A stretch of DNA of 56,892 bases from Aliiroseovarius sp. (GTDB lineage: Bacteria; Pseudomonadota; Alphaproteobacteria; Rhodobacterales; Rhodobacteraceae). Both the position numbers and the translations under genes were made by a program. This document shows, piece by piece, positions 28,183-37,108 of the stretch. The stretch covers positions 1 through 56,892 of the forward strand of contig NZ_JASBTN010000070.1 of NCBI RefSeq assembly GCF_030148435.1, given 5' to 3'. Under the pieces are notes generated by a model. The model was given only the letters and a program-made list of their open reading frames with translations. It had not been told where the DNA came from and did not search any database. Position 1 is the stretch's first letter; each line of letters opens with the position of its first letter.

Positions 28183-28755
28183 TTATACCTCTTCCAGCAC
28201 GTCTGGCCTGGTCTTGAGCGCGTCGATTACCGCCGCGCACATGTCTTCGATGGAATAGTCACGCCGCGCGTCCACGGCGAGGTCCGCCAGCGCATAGACC
28301 GGCACCCGGGCATTGTAGATCTCGGTCAGGGTCGCCCTTGGATCAGCGGTGCGCAGGAGCGGCCGCGTGTCCTTGTGTTTGACCCGGTTCCACAGAAGCT
28401 CAAGATCGGCGCGCAGCCAGACCGACACACCCCTGTCGCTGATCATGGCGCGGTTGCGTTCGGCCAGAAAGGCGCCGCCACCGGTCGACAGCACGGCGCG
28501 TTCAGTCTCCAGCAGGCGCCCGATTACTTCGCTTTCCCGGTCCCGGAAGAACGTTTCCCCGTCCCGCGCGAAAATCTCGGCAATCGACATGTTCGCCGCT
28601 TTCACGATCTCTTCGTCACTGTCCAGGAAATCAACGCCCAACCGGCGGGCCAACGCCTGCCCTACTGCGGTTTTCCCCGCGCCCATCATGCCCACCATGA
28701 CGATAGATTTCTTCACCCGAAAAGCCACTTTGGCGGCGCCTCGCCCATTTTTCAC
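28183..28755 (-). CDS. aroK: Shikimate kinase AroK
   Basis: AroK phosphorylates shikimate with ATP. The 190-residue protein has the P-loop VMVGMMGAGKTAVGQALA, the shikimate-binding DSDEEI and RDRESEVI regions, LSTGGGAF, and the lid with DTRPLL. GGGGAG precedes the ATG. It heads an operon with aroB and is divergent from the small-peptide/xerD operon, the two starts being 85 bp apart. Confidence 0.97.
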   Translation of the reverse strand: MKNGRGAAKVAFRVKKSIVMVGMMGAGKTAVGQALARRLGVDFLDSDEEIVKAANMSIAEIFARDGETFFRDRESEVIGRLLETERAVLSTGGGAFLAERNRAMISDRGVSVWLRADLELLWNRVKHKDTRPLLRTADPRATLTEIYNARVPVYALADLAVDARRDYSIEDMCAAVIDALKTRPDVLEEV

Positions 28756-28840
28756 ATTTCTCCCCTGAATGGCGTGATATTGTCAAAAAGGCCATATATA
28801 AAAAGCAGACAGAGCAGAGCGGGACAAGGAAACATAAAAA

Positions 28841-28978
28841 ATGCTGGGGCGACTTCTGAAATTCGTTGGATTGCTGGTAATCCTTGGGGGCATTGGGCTC
28901 TCGGGCTATGCCTTTCTGGGCGATCTGTCGCCGCGTGTCTCCCCGAAGAGCGTGACGGTGACGCTGGATGCGAAGTAG
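28841..28978 (+). CDS. Small predicted membrane peptide (45 aa)
   Basis: The frame encodes MLGRLLKFVGLLVILGGIGL, then SGYAFLGDLSPRVSPKSVTV and TLDAK. It has one N-terminal hydrophobic span and a short, probably periplasmic tail. AAGGAA lies ten bases before the ATG. Its last codons overlap the next gene by 11 bases, a sign of translational coupling. No function is recognised; its position in front of the secreted 521-residue protein and xerD is the only clue. Confidence 0.7.
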   Translation: MLGRLLKFVGLLVILGGIGLSGYAFLGDLSPRVSPKSVTVTLDAK

Positions 28979-30533
28979 CACACTGGCCCTTCTTGCCGCG
29001 CTGAGTCTGGCCGGATGGCCCGCGCTGGCAGAGGATGATCCGGTGGCGGAAGCCGCAGCCGGGGACGTGCCGATGTCCGCTATCGACTGGCTGTCCGACA
29101 GCCTGGCCACCCCGCGCGCGCCCTCCCGACCCGCCGAGCCCGACGTCACCAGCGGCGCCACGGTCGAAGATGTGACCGTGCAGCCCCTTGGCCTGCCCAT
29201 GCCGGATGCGGTGGGTTTGCTACCGGTTTCGGTCACGGGCCTGCCACGCGGCCTCTGGGGCGCCTCGCGCCCTGACGACCTTGCCATGCGCTTCCGTCAG
29301 AGCCAGCCCGACATGCTACCCGCGATCCAGGCGCTGCTCTACACGCTGCTGCTAGCCGAGCTGGACGCCCCTGCGGGCTCCGACCCGGGATCGGACACGG
29401 TGTTTCTGGCACGGGTCGACCGGCTGTTGTCATTGGGCGCGCTGGATCAGGCCGAGGCGCTCCTATCGCGCACGGGGGCCTCCAACCCCGAAATATTCCG
29501 CCGCTGGTTCGACACCGCGCTTCTGCTGGGGACGGAAAATGAGCTTTGCGAAGTTCTGCGCGCCACGCCGGAACTGTCGCCGACTTTCCCCGCGCGCATC
29601 TTCTGTCTGGCCCGGGGTGGCGATTGGAACGCGGCGGTGCTGACCCTGGAGACGGGCCGGGCGCTCGGGTTCATCAGCGCGCAGGACGACGCGCTCCTGG
29701 CCCGGTTCCTCGACCCGCTCCTGTTTGAAGGCGAACCACCTCTCACCCGCCCTGCGCGCCCGACGCCGCTGACCTTCCGCATGTTCGAAGCGATCGGTGA
29801 GCCGATCCCGACCGCCACCCTGCCCCTCGCCTTCGCGCAATCCGACCTGCGCGCCAATATCGGCTGGAAGGCCCGTGCAGAGGCTGGCGAACGCCTGGCG
29901 CGCACCGGGGCGGTCGGTGGCAACCAGATCTGGGGTCTCTATTCCGAACGCCGCCCGGCCGCCTCGGGCGGGGTCTGGGACCGGATCTCTGCCTTGCAGG
30001 CGTTGGATGCGGCCATCGCGGCGCGCAATGCCGACCGTGTGGCCGAAGTGTTGCCGGCGGCCTGGGCCGCGCTGCGGGAGGCCGAACTGGAAGTGCCCTT
30101 CTCGCAGATACACGGCAAGACCCTGGCCGGGATGGGGCTGAAGGAGGAGGCCGGCGCGCTGGCCCTGCGCATGGGGCTTCTGTCCAGGGAGGCCGAGGAA
30201 ATCGCCGGGGGCGCCACGCCGACTTCGCCGATGGACCGCCTCCTGACGGGTCTGGCACAGGGCACGGTCGAGGGGCTTTCCGCCCCCACGCCCGAGGCCC
30301 AGGCGGTCATTGACGGGTTCCGCGCCGAAACGGTGCCGGTGCGCCTGGCCCCGCTGGTGGAAGCCGACCGGTTGGGCGAAGCCATCCTGAGGGCCCTGGC
30401 ACTGTTTACCTCCGGCAGCCGGGGCGACCTGGACGAGGTCTCGGATGCTCTGGCTCTGCTGCGTCATGTCGGGCTGGAGGCCACCGCGCGTCGGGCCGCG
30501 ATCGAATATCTGGTACTGGAACGGCACGGATGA
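28968..30533 (+). CDS. Secreted protein of unknown function (521 aa)
   Basis: A signal peptide (MRSSTLALLAALSLAGWPALA) is followed by about 500 residues rich in Ala, Leu, Arg and Glu, with a helical-repeat character (LSLGALDQAEALLSRTGASN and several similar stretches) that suggests a TPR-like or alpha-solenoid fold. No catalytic motif is visible. It overlaps the upstream 45-codon gene by 11 bases and the xerD start by four bases (ATGA), so the three genes are cotranscribed. I do not recognise a named family. Confidence 0.8.
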   Translation: MRSSTLALLAALSLAGWPALAEDDPVAEAAAGDVPMSAIDWLSDSLATPRAPSRPAEPDVTSGATVEDVTVQPLGLPMPDAVGLLPVSVTGLPRGLWGASRPDDLAMRFRQSQPDMLPAIQALLYTLLLAELDAPAGSDPGSDTVFLARVDRLLSLGALDQAEALLSRTGASNPEIFRRWFDTALLLGTENELCEVLRATPELSPTFPARIFCLARGGDWNAAVLTLETGRALGFISAQDDALLARFLDPLLFEGEPPLTRPARPTPLTFRMFEAIGEPIPTATLPLAFAQSDLRANIGWKARAEAGERLARTGAVGGNQIWGLYSERRPAASGGVWDRISALQALDAAIAARNADRVAEVLPAAWAALREAELEVPFSQIHGKTLAGMGLKEEAGALALRMGLLSREAEEIAGGATPTSPMDRLLTGLAQGTVEGLSAPTPEAQAVIDGFRAETVPVRLAPLVEADRLGEAILRALALFTSGSRGDLDEVSDALALLRHVGLEATARRAAIEYLVLERHG

Positions 30534-31483
30534 CTGAACCTTCGACAATCGGGCTCACCCAGGACCAGGCGCGCTGGATCTCGACCTTTCTCGAGGCACA
30601 GGCGGCGGAGCTGGACGCCTCGCAGAACACGCTTCTGGCCTATGGGCGCGACCTGAAGGCCTTTGCCGATTTCCTGGGGACCGATGGGTTCGACACCGTG
30701 TCGCGCGACCGGATCGAGGGTTTCCTGATCGACTGCGAGGCCGAAGGATTGGCCGCGTCCACCCGGGCGCGGCGACTTTCGGCCATCAAGCAGCTGTTTC
30801 GCTTCGCCCACGAAGAAGGCTGGCGCGAGTCCAACCCGAGTCTCAAGATCAAGGGCCCCGGCCGGGCCAAGACCCTGCCCAGGACGCTGAGCGTCGAACA
30901 GGTCGAGGCACTCCTGACCGCCGCCCGCACCCAGGGACGCCGGGAGGAGGACCGCCTGCGCAACAGTTGCCTGATGGAACTGCTTTACGCCACCGGGATG
31001 CGGGTCAGCGAGCTTGTCTCCCTGCCCGTCTCGGCTGCCCGGGGCGATCCGCGCATGCTGCTGGTGCGGGGCAAGGGCGGCAAGGAACGCATGGTGCCGC
31101 TGTCTCCCCCGGCCCGCGCGACATTGGCTGGTTGGCTCAAACTGCGCGATGAGGCCGAGGATGCGGCCAGGGCCAAGGGCAAACCGCCCTCACGCTTTCT
31201 TTTTCCCACCGGTTCGGGCCAAGGCCATCTGACCCGGCACCGGTTCTATGCGCTGATCAAGGAAATCGCGGTTTCGGCCGGGGTATCCCCGGGCGATGTT
31301 ACCCCCCACCGGTTGCGCCACGCCTTCGCCACGCACCTTCTGGCCAATGGCGCCGACCTGCGCGCAATCCAGACGCTTTTGGGTCACGCCGATATCTCGA
31401 CCACCGAGATCTATACCCATGTGATGGATGAACGCCTGAAGGAACTGGTGCTGGAACATCACCCGCTGGCCTCGAAGGACTAA
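30530..31483 (+). CDS. xerD: Tyrosine recombinase XerD
   Basis: XerD resolves chromosome dimers at dif with XerC and FtsK. The 317-residue protein has an N-terminal core-binding domain (FLEAQAAELDASQNTLLAYG) and a catalytic domain with Arg in GMRVSELVSL, Lys in VRGKGGKERMVP, His-x-x-Arg in PHRLRHAFATHLL, His in LLGHADISTTEIYTHV and the nucleophilic Tyr in that same segment. XerC is possible, but the linkage with aroK/aroB matches xerD in related genomes as I recall them. Confidence 0.92.
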   Translation: MTEPSTIGLTQDQARWISTFLEAQAAELDASQNTLLAYGRDLKAFADFLGTDGFDTVSRDRIEGFLIDCEAEGLAASTRARRLSAIKQLFRFAHEEGWRESNPSLKIKGPGRAKTLPRTLSVEQVEALLTAARTQGRREEDRLRNSCLMELLYATGMRVSELVSLPVSAARGDPRMLLVRGKGGKERMVPLSPPARATLAGWLKLRDEAEDAARAKGKPPSRFLFPTGSGQGHLTRHRFYALIKEIAVSAGVSPGDVTPHRLRHAFATHLLANGADLRAIQTLLGHADISTTEIYTHVMDERLKELVLEHHPLASKD

Positions 31484-31513
31484 CCGGAGGTTTCGAAATC
31501 ATCGGCTACGCTT

Positions 31514-31957
31514 TCAGCCGTAAAGCTCTTTCGCCCGCGCTTCGAAGGCCTTCACGATCCGGTTCATCGCCTCGTAAAAGACAACCCCGATCAACTTCTG
31601 CAGAACCGCGTTTCTGAACTCGAAATCGACGAAGAACTCGATCTCACAGCCCTCGGGATGGGCGCGGAACTCCCAATGGGACTTCATGTATTTGAACGGA
31701 CCGTCCAGATATTCCATGTCCAGCCGTTTCTTCGGTACCAGCACGGCGCGGCTGCCGAAACGCTCCCGGAACACCTTGAAGCTGATTACCATGTCGGCTT
31801 CCAGCGCGATCGACCCGTCCGGCAATTCCTTTTGCGAGCGCACCCGTGCGGCCGAATTCCAGGGCAGGAATTCCGGGTAGCGCCGGACATCCGCCACCAG
31901 GTCGTACATCTGCTCGGGCGTATAGGGCAGGATCCGCGTTTCCCCATGTGTCGGCAT
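31514..31957 (-). CDS. RatA/Coq10-type START-domain protein
   Basis: The 147-residue protein matches the polyketide-cyclase/START family: ILPYTPEQMYDLVADVRRYPEFLPW, AALVPKKRLDMEYLDGPFKY-like core (VPKKRLDMEYLDGPFKYMKS) and the end NRIVKAFEARAKELYG. Relatives are eukaryotic Coq10, which binds ubiquinone, and E. coli RatA, reported to interfere with ribosome subunit association. In alphaproteobacteria it often sits near lipA, as here, where lipA lies two genes away; a role linked to respiration is more likely than a toxin. It is divergent from hpt. Confidence 0.88.
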   Translation of the reverse strand: MPTHGETRILPYTPEQMYDLVADVRRYPEFLPWNSAARVRSQKELPDGSIALEADMVISFKVFRERFGSRAVLVPKKRLDMEYLDGPFKYMKSHWEFRAHPEGCEIEFFVDFEFRNAVLQKLIGVVFYEAMNRIVKAFEARAKELYG

Positions 31958-32030
31958 CTTGGCTCACTTTCCGGTCGGCTTTCCGGGCCGACATGTGTAA
32001 GGATCGAGCCGGAAAATCAAGAGGCTCCCC

Positions 32031-32576
32031 ATGACGACGCGTCCATATGTCATCGATCAGCTCATCTCGGCCAAGTCGATTGCCGCCCGAGTCGAGGCCC
32101 TGGCCCAGGAGATTCACGATGAATTCGAAGGGACCGACAAGCTCGTCGTGGTCGGGCTGCTGCGCGGATCTTTCGTGTTCATTGCCGACCTGGTGCGCGA
32201 GTTGGACCTTCCGGTGGAAGTCGATTTCCTTGAAGCCTCATCCTATGGAAATTCCACGGAAAGCAGCCGGGAAGTCCGTATTCTCAAGGATTTGCGCGGG
32301 GAAATTCATAACCGCGACGTTCTGGTGGTCGAAGATATCGTCGACACCGGCCATACGCTGACGCAGGTGGTCAAACTGCTCGCCGCCAAGGGGCCGGCGC
32401 GGCTCAAGACCATTGCGCTTTTGGACAAGCCATCGCGGCGCGAGGTCGACATTCGCGCCGATTGGACCGGGTTCGAGATCCCGGACGAGTTTGTCGTGGG
32501 TTACGGCATCGATTTCGCCCAACGCAATCGCAACCTCGATCATATCGGCAAGGTGCGATTCACCGATGAAGGATAG
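32031..32576 (+). CDS. hpt: Hypoxanthine phosphoribosyltransferase Hpt
   Basis: Hpt salvages hypoxanthine (and guanine) to nucleotides with PRPP. The 181-residue protein contains [20 protein letters not shown], the flexible loop region [13 protein letters not shown] and the PRPP-binding motif [14 protein letters not shown], followed by [20 protein letters not shown], diagnostic of the family. The next small gene starts three bases after the stop. Confidence 0.95.
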   Translation: MTTRPYVIDQLISAKSIAARVEALAQEIHDEFEGTDKLVVVGLLRGSFVFIADLVRELDLPVEVDFLEASSYGNSTESSREVRILKDLRGEIHNRDVLVVEDIVDTGHTLTQVVKLLAAKGPARLKTIALLDKPSRREVDIRADWTGFEIPDEFVVGYGIDFAQRNRNLDHIGKVRFTDEG

Positions 32577-32579
32577 GTG

Positions 32580-32762
32580 ATGAACCCCCGCCACCTCCTG
32601 CGCATGGCCAAATGGGCCCGCAACCCGCCCGGCGAGAAACGGGTCAAGCTGGTGATCGGGGTGATCGTGATCTGCCTTGTGATCTTCGCGGTGGAATGGC
32701 TGGTCGACTTTCCCGACTGGCTGGTGCCTGAACGCATCCGGCCCGGCAAGCTGCCGGGCTGA
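32580..32762 (+). CDS. Small membrane protein of unknown function (60 aa)
   Basis: The frame encodes MNPRHLLRMAKWARNPPGEK, a hydrophobic helix (VKLVIGVIVICLVIFAVEWLV) and a short tail ending PGKLPG. The basic N-terminus favours a cytoplasmic N-end and a single span. AAGGATAGG precedes the ATG and the gene starts three bases after hpt, so it is cotranscribed. Similar short proteins occur downstream of hpt in related genomes in my recollection; function unknown. Confidence 0.75.
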   Translation: MNPRHLLRMAKWARNPPGEKRVKLVIGVIVICLVIFAVEWLVDFPDWLVPERIRPGKLPG

Positions 32763-32781
32763 CGCCTGCGCCGGGGCAGGA

Positions 32782-33732
32782 TCAGCTCTGACCGAGCTTC
32801 TCCATCCGTGCCGCGCGCAGTTTCTCGAAATCATTGCCCGCGTGATACGAGCTGCGCGTCAGTGGCGTGGCCGAGACCATGCCGAACCCCTTGCCATAGG
32901 CCGCCTTCTCGTAATCCTTGAATTCGTCAGGGGTGACAAAGCGGTGCACCGCGTGGTGTTTCGGCGTCGGCTGCAGATATTGGCCGATGGTCAGGAAATC
33001 GATGTCCGCAGCGCGCATGTCATCCATGACCTGGCGCACGCCCTGGGCGTCCTCGCCGAGCCCGACCATGATGCCCGACTTGGTGAACATCGACGGGTCC
33101 AGCTCCTTCACCCGCTGAAGCAGGCGCAGCGAGTGGAAATAGCGTGCGCCCGGGCGCACGGTCGGATAGAGGCCCGGGACGGTCTCCAGGTTGTGGTTGA
33201 ACACGTCCGGTTTCGCGGCAACCACGACTTCCAGCGCCTCGGGGCCGCATTTCAGGAAGTCCGGCGTCAGGATCTCGATGGTCGTCGAAGGCGAACGGTG
33301 GCGGATCGCGCGAATGGTCTGTGCGAAATGCTCGGCCCCGCCGTCGTCGACATCATCCCGGTCGACCGAGGTGATCACCACGTGGTTCAGCTTCAGCTTG
33401 GCCACCGCATCGGCGACCCGGCCCGGCTCGAACGTGTCCAGCGCATCGGGCTTGCCGGTGGCGACGTTGCAGAAGGTGCAGCCGCGGGTACAGATCTCGC
33501 CCATGATCATCATGGTGGCGTGACCGGCGCTCCAGCATTCACCGGCGTTCGGACAGGCGGCTTCTTCGCAGACCGTGGCCAGCTTGTGTTCGCGCATGAT
33601 CTTGTGTGTCTCGGCATAGGCCTTCCCACCCGGCGCCCGCACGCGAATCCAGCTCGGTTTTTTCGGCTGGGCATTGTCGGGACGATGCGCCTTTTCGGGA
33701 TGGCGCTGGTCGGGAAGTTTCAGATCACGCAT
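32782..33732 (-). CDS. lipA: Lipoyl synthase LipA
   Basis: LipA inserts two sulfurs into octanoyl-protein to form lipoyl groups, a radical-SAM reaction. The 316-residue protein has the auxiliary cluster motif [12 protein letters not shown], the SAM cluster motif CTRGCTFC and the conserved C-terminal Ser in TRSSYHAG. The ATG at 33732 gives [15 protein letters not shown] and the normal length. The frame stays open for 42 more codons to an ATG at 33858 that has no clear ribosome-binding site; that extension is treated separately as a curiosity. It converges on the hpt operon. Confidence 0.95.
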   Translation of the reverse strand: MRDLKLPDQRHPEKAHRPDNAQPKKPSWIRVRAPGGKAYAETHKIMREHKLATVCEEAACPNAGECWSAGHATMMIMGEICTRGCTFCNVATGKPDALDTFEPGRVADAVAKLKLNHVVITSVDRDDVDDGGAEHFAQTIRAIRHRSPSTTIEILTPDFLKCGPEALEVVVAAKPDVFNHNLETVPGLYPTVRPGARYFHSLRLLQRVKELDPSMFTKSGIMVGLGEDAQGVRQVMDDMRAADIDFLTIGQYLQPTPKHHAVHRFVTPDEFKDYEKAAYGKGFGMVSATPLTRSSYHAGNDFEKLRAARMEKLGQS

Positions 33733-33980
33733 GGGGTAGCCTTCGGTTGCCTTGGCGTCAGATAAGCGATGTTGACCCTTTTTGTAACCTGCATTTCGTG
33801 CAAAGGCGATATGCGTCTGGACTCGGAGCTCTTCGCGCCAGTCGTCATACCGGGACATTTTGCCGCGCTACAGGCGTTGATCTGTGTTTGGAACTGTTCT
33901 AAACAACATCCCGACCCCAGCGCGATTCCCGCGCAAGGTGACTGACACGACAATCCAACCTTTTGAAAAGGAAGCACAAC

Positions 33981-34526
33981 ATGCATGCAGGCGTGCGCGT
34001 CCCCGACGTAACCTTCAAGACCCGTGTCCGCGATGACAGCATCGAGGGCCCGAACCCGTTCCGCTGGCAGGACGTGACCACCGCCGACTATTTCGCCGGC
34101 AAGCGCGTTGTGCTGTTTTCCCTGCCCGGCGCCTTTACCCCGACCTGTTCGACCTACCAGCTGCCCGGCTATGAGAACGGTCATGCCGATTTCACCGCCG
34201 AAGGCATCGACGAAATCTACTGCATGTCGGTGAACGACAGCTTCGTGATGAACAAGTGGGCCCAGGCGCAGGACCTGGAAAACGTGAAGGTGATCCCGGA
34301 TGGCTCCGGCGAGTTCACCCGCAAGATCGGCATGCTGGTCGCCAAGGACAACCTGGGCTTCGGTGCCCGCTCCTGGCGCTATGCCGCCGTCATCAAGGAC
34401 GGTGTGGTCGAAGCCTGGTTCGAAGAGCCCGGCCGTGACGACAACTTCGGCTCGGACCCCTATGGCGAAAGCGCCCCGGAAACGGTTCTGGCCTGGCTGA
34501 AGGAACAGAAGGAAGCCGTGGCGTAA
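33981..34526 (+). CDS. Peroxiredoxin, Prx5 type
   Basis: A 181-residue thiol peroxidase that reduces hydrogen peroxide and organic peroxides. The peroxidatic cysteine is Cys56 in LPGAFTPTCSTYQLPGY; the catalytic surroundings SVNDSFVMNKW and FGARSWRYAAVI are typical of Prx5. AAAAGGAA precedes the ATG at 33981. It is monocistronic, with a terminator 39 bp after the stop. Confidence 0.94.
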   Translation: MHAGVRVPDVTFKTRVRDDSIEGPNPFRWQDVTTADYFAGKRVVLFSLPGAFTPTCSTYQLPGYENGHADFTAEGIDEIYCMSVNDSFVMNKWAQAQDLENVKVIPDGSGEFTRKIGMLVAKDNLGFGARSWRYAAVIKDGVVEAWFEEPGRDDNFGSDPYGESAPETVLAWLKEQKEAVA

Positions 34527-34564
34527 GCCACCACTCCTTCCAAGTGAGAAACGCGCGAACATGA

Positions 34565-34595
34565 AGGGCCGTCCCGGTTGGGGCGGCCCTTTCCT
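34565..34595 (+). terminator. Rho-independent terminator of the peroxiredoxin gene
   Basis: AGGGCCGTCCC pairs with GGGGCGGCCCT (one G-U pair) around GGTT, an 11 bp stem, followed by TTCCTGTT. It is placed 38 bp after the stop codon. Confidence 0.8.
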
Positions 34596-34742
34596 GTTGA
34601 ATTGCCCGGTAGCGGCGGGGCGGCGCCCGACCTTGGGTGGGCGCTTGGGAACATCGATGCGAAGCAGGGCACCTGCCCATCCCAAACGGCAGTTCGGGTT
34701 GAAACGTTGCAGAAGCGCCATCCTGCGGGGAGGGCCCCTCTC

Positions 34743-34767
34743 GGCGGAATTCGCTGGCGAATTCGCC
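34743..34767. repeat. Inverted repeat GGCGGAATTCG / CGAATTCGCC
   Basis: Arms pair over ten bases with one bulged G around the loop CTGG. It sits 72 bp from the 3' end of the gamma carbonic anhydrase gene and could end that transcript, although no U-tract is seen. Confidence 0.4.
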
Positions 34768-34838
34768 TGCCGGGTCAACGCAGACGCCGCCCCGCTGCGC
34801 GGTGCGATTGGTTCCGTTCATTAACTCCCGGCGGAACA

Positions 34839-35360
34839 TCAGCCGAGGGGGGTCAGCCCCCTGGCAAAACGCCGGGCATTGGCCTGGTAATGTTCGGCCG
34901 AACGATACAGCCCGGCAATCGCTGCCTCGTCCAGCTGCCGCACCACCTTGCCCGGAGCGCCCAGCACCATCGCGCCGTCGGGGATCTCCTTCCCCTCCGT
35001 CACCAGGGCGCCGGCCCCGATCAGGCAGTTGCGACCGATTTTCGCTCCGTTCATCACGGTGGCGTTCATGCCGATCAGGCTGCCTTCGCCCACGGTGCAG
35101 CCGTGCAGCAGCACCTTGTGGCCCACCGTCACGTTGGTGCCGAGCGTCAGCGGGCAGCCCGGGTCGGTGTGAAAGACACAGTTCTCCTGCACATTCGTAC
35201 CCTCGCCGATCACGATCGGTTCGTTGTCGCCGCGTATGGTGCAGCCGAACCAGACGCTCGCCCCGGCACCCAGTGTCACATTGCCGATCAGGTTCGCGTC
35301 CGGGGCGACCCAGGCGGTCTTGTCGATCCGTGGCGCAATGCCGTCGAGTTCATAAATCAT
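34839..35360 (-). CDS. Gamma carbonic anhydrase family protein
   Basis: A 173-residue left-handed beta-helix protein with hexapeptide repeats. The three zinc-binding histidines of the family are visible in CVFHTDPG and [11 protein letters not shown]. Such proteins (YrdA, PaaY, CaiE relatives) interconvert CO2 and bicarbonate or hydrolyse thioesters; activity cannot be decided here. Its start overlaps the gmk stop by four bases. Confidence 0.92.
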   Translation of the reverse strand: MIYELDGIAPRIDKTAWVAPDANLIGNVTLGAGASVWFGCTIRGDNEPIVIGEGTNVQENCVFHTDPGCPLTLGTNVTVGHKVLLHGCTVGEGSLIGMNATVMNGAKIGRNCLIGAGALVTEGKEIPDGAMVLGAPGKVVRQLDEAAIAGLYRSAEHYQANARRFARGLTPLG

Positions 35361-36022
35361 TGATCCCCTTCCTCGAATTCCGCCTGCAATTTGCGCACAT
35401 GGGTCAAGAGCCCCGGCTGCTGGTTGCGGCGCTGGCGCGTGGCCTCGACAATGGTAATCAGCCTTTGGGCGGTCTTGTCCAGATCGTCATTGACCAGCAC
35501 GTAATCATAGCTGCCCCAGTGGCTGATTTCGTCCCAGCTTTTGTGCATGCGGCGCTGGATCACCTCGTCACTGTCCTGGCCCCTGCCGACAAGCCGCGCG
35601 CGCAATTCCTCGATCGAGGGCGGCAGGATGAAGATCGACAGCGAAAGCGATGCCATGGCCGAGTTGCGGATCTGCACCTCGCCCTGCCAGTCCACGTCAA
35701 AGAGCACGTCACGCCCGCCCTCGATTGCCTCACGCACCGGCCCGGCGGGCGAACCATAGAAATTGCCGAAGACATGGGCATGTTCCAGCATCTCGCCATG
35801 GGCGACCATTTCCTTGAACTTCGCCTCGGAAACAAAGTGGTAATCCTTGCCGTCCACTTCGCCCTGACGCGGTGCGCGCGTGGTGGCCGAGACCGAGAAG
35901 CTCAGCGTCGGATCCCAGTCCATCAGCCGCTTGGCCAGGGTGGATTTCCCCGCGCCGGAGGGCGAGGAGAGGATGATCAGGAGGCCGCGGCGCTGATCCA
36001 TCGGGTTGCTCTGGTCGGTCAT
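35357..36022 (-). CDS. gmk: Guanylate kinase Gmk
   Basis: Gmk phosphorylates GMP to GDP. The 221-residue protein has the P-loop [18 protein letters not shown], the GMP-binding region [23 protein letters not shown]-like core ([19 protein letters not shown]) and [13 protein letters not shown]. It is six bases downstream of yicC, the common order in alphaproteobacteria. Confidence 0.96.
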   Translation of the reverse strand: MTDQSNPMDQRRGLLIILSSPSGAGKSTLAKRLMDWDPTLSFSVSATTRAPRQGEVDGKDYHFVSEAKFKEMVAHGEMLEHAHVFGNFYGSPAGPVREAIEGGRDVLFDVDWQGEVQIRNSAMASLSLSIFILPPSIEELRARLVGRGQDSDEVIQRRMHKSWDEISHWGSYDYVLVNDDLDKTAQRLITIVEATRQRRNQQPGLLTHVRKLQAEFEEGDQ

Positions 36023-36028
36023 GCGGGC

Positions 36029-36919
36029 TTACTCCACGTTTTGCACTTGCTCGCGCATCTGGTCGATCACCGCCTTGAGGTCAAGACCGATGCGGGTCAG
36101 TTCGGCGAATTGCGCCTTGGAACACAGGGTGTTGGCCTCGCGGTTGAACTCCTGCATCAGGAAATCGAGCTTGCGGCCACGCGGCGCATCGCCGGACAGC
36201 AACGCGCGGGCGGCGGCGACATGGGCGACCAGACGGTCGAGCTCCTCGCGCACATCGGTTTTCACCGCGATCAGGGCCAGTTCCTGGGCCACGCGATCCT
36301 TGTCCGCCCCGTCGGTGTTTTCCATCACCCGGGCCAGCGACGCGCGCAGGGTCTCGGCCTGGGCCGCGCTGCGCGCTTCCATCAGGGTGGCAGCCTCAGC
36401 CGTCAGAACCTCGATCCGGTCCACCTGTGCGGCCAGAACCCCGGCCAGAGCGGCCCCTTCGCGTGCGCGCATTTCGTTGAACGAGGCCAAGAGCTCCGGC
36501 AGCTGTGCGGTCAGGGCTTTCAGAAGCGGCCCGGTGTCCTCCTCGCCGGCGGCCGCATCCAGAACACCGCGCATGCCGGCAAGGTCGGCAGCGGTCATCG
36601 GCGCCAGCGCCAGCCCCTTTGCCTCGGCGGCATGGGAGATTTCGGCCAGCAGGGTCAGCGTCCTGTCCAATACCGTGCCGTTCAATGCCAACACCCCGTC
36701 CCCGGTGGCCCGCGCGATACGCAGAGAGACCGATACATTGCCCCTCGCCGCTGCCGCGCCGACGGATTTGCGCAGGGCCCCCTCCAGCCCCTCGATCCAG
36801 TCCGGCACGCGCAGGCGGATATCCAGCCCCTTGGCATTTACCGCGCGGATGTCCCAACTCCAGGCATAGTCACCGTACGCCCCCTTGAGCGCCGCGAAAC
36901 CTGTCATCGAATAGACCAT
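36029..36919 (-). CDS. YicC-family endoribonuclease
   Basis: A 296-residue YicC/YloC protein, shown in E. coli to cleave RNA and affect small-RNA stability. It starts MVYSMTGFAALKGAYGDYAW, has NAKGLDIRLRVPDWIEGLE, and ends in the conserved DUF1732 region (GRKLDFLMQEFNREANTLCS). The ATG at 36919 is preceded by GGGGGA. Six bases separate it from gmk. Confidence 0.93.
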   Translation of the reverse strand: MVYSMTGFAALKGAYGDYAWSWDIRAVNAKGLDIRLRVPDWIEGLEGALRKSVGAAAARGNVSVSLRIARATGDGVLALNGTVLDRTLTLLAEISHAAEAKGLALAPMTAADLAGMRGVLDAAAGEEDTGPLLKALTAQLPELLASFNEMRAREGAALAGVLAAQVDRIEVLTAEAATLMEARSAAQAETLRASLARVMENTDGADKDRVAQELALIAVKTDVREELDRLVAHVAAARALLSGDAPRGRKLDFLMQEFNREANTLCSKAQFAELTRIGLDLKAVIDQMREQVQNVE

Positions 36920-36970
36920 TCCATCCCCCTGGCCCACGGGGAACCGGCCTGGAGCGGGCGCCCTGCGGGG

Positions 36971-36985
36971 TTAACCATTTGTTTA
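36971..36985. promoter_or_regulatory. CtrA-like box 1 upstream of the PAS_5 gene
   Basis: TTAA, seven bases (CCATTTG), TTTA: one mismatch from TTAA-N7-TTAA, and the first half-site is the full TTAACCAT form known from Caulobacter. It lies 123 bp before the PAS_5 start and 52 bp before the divergent yicC start. Confidence 0.4.
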
Positions 36986-37020
36986 GTTTTTGCACCACGT
37001 CGCCGTGGTTTCATGCCAAG

Positions 37021-37035
37021 TTAAGACATTGGTAA
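37021..37035. promoter_or_regulatory. CtrA-like box 2 upstream of the PAS_5 gene
   Basis: TTAA, seven bases (GACATTG), GTAA: again one mismatch from the CtrA consensus, 50 bp from box 1 and 73 bp before the PAS_5 start. Confidence 0.38.
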
Positions 37036-37108
37036 CGAATACCGCGAGAAGGGTTAGCAGACGGTAAACGGCGAAACAACAGCCGCCGGGAGCCGCAAGG
37101 GGTCGGAC

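Larger units (their letters stand above)
34527..34838. other. 312 bp intergenic region between convergent genes
   Basis: This stretch lies between the peroxiredoxin and the gamma carbonic anhydrase. It holds the peroxiredoxin terminator (34565-34595) and an inverted repeat at 34743-34767. Both strands have long open frames because of GC-rich sequence, but none has a ribosome-binding site with a recognisable product, so I call no gene. Confidence 0.6.

Noticed and set aside
34393-34839. Frames in the gap after the peroxiredoxin, both strands
   Set aside because: They run through the terminator hairpin and have no ribosome-binding site or recognisable product.
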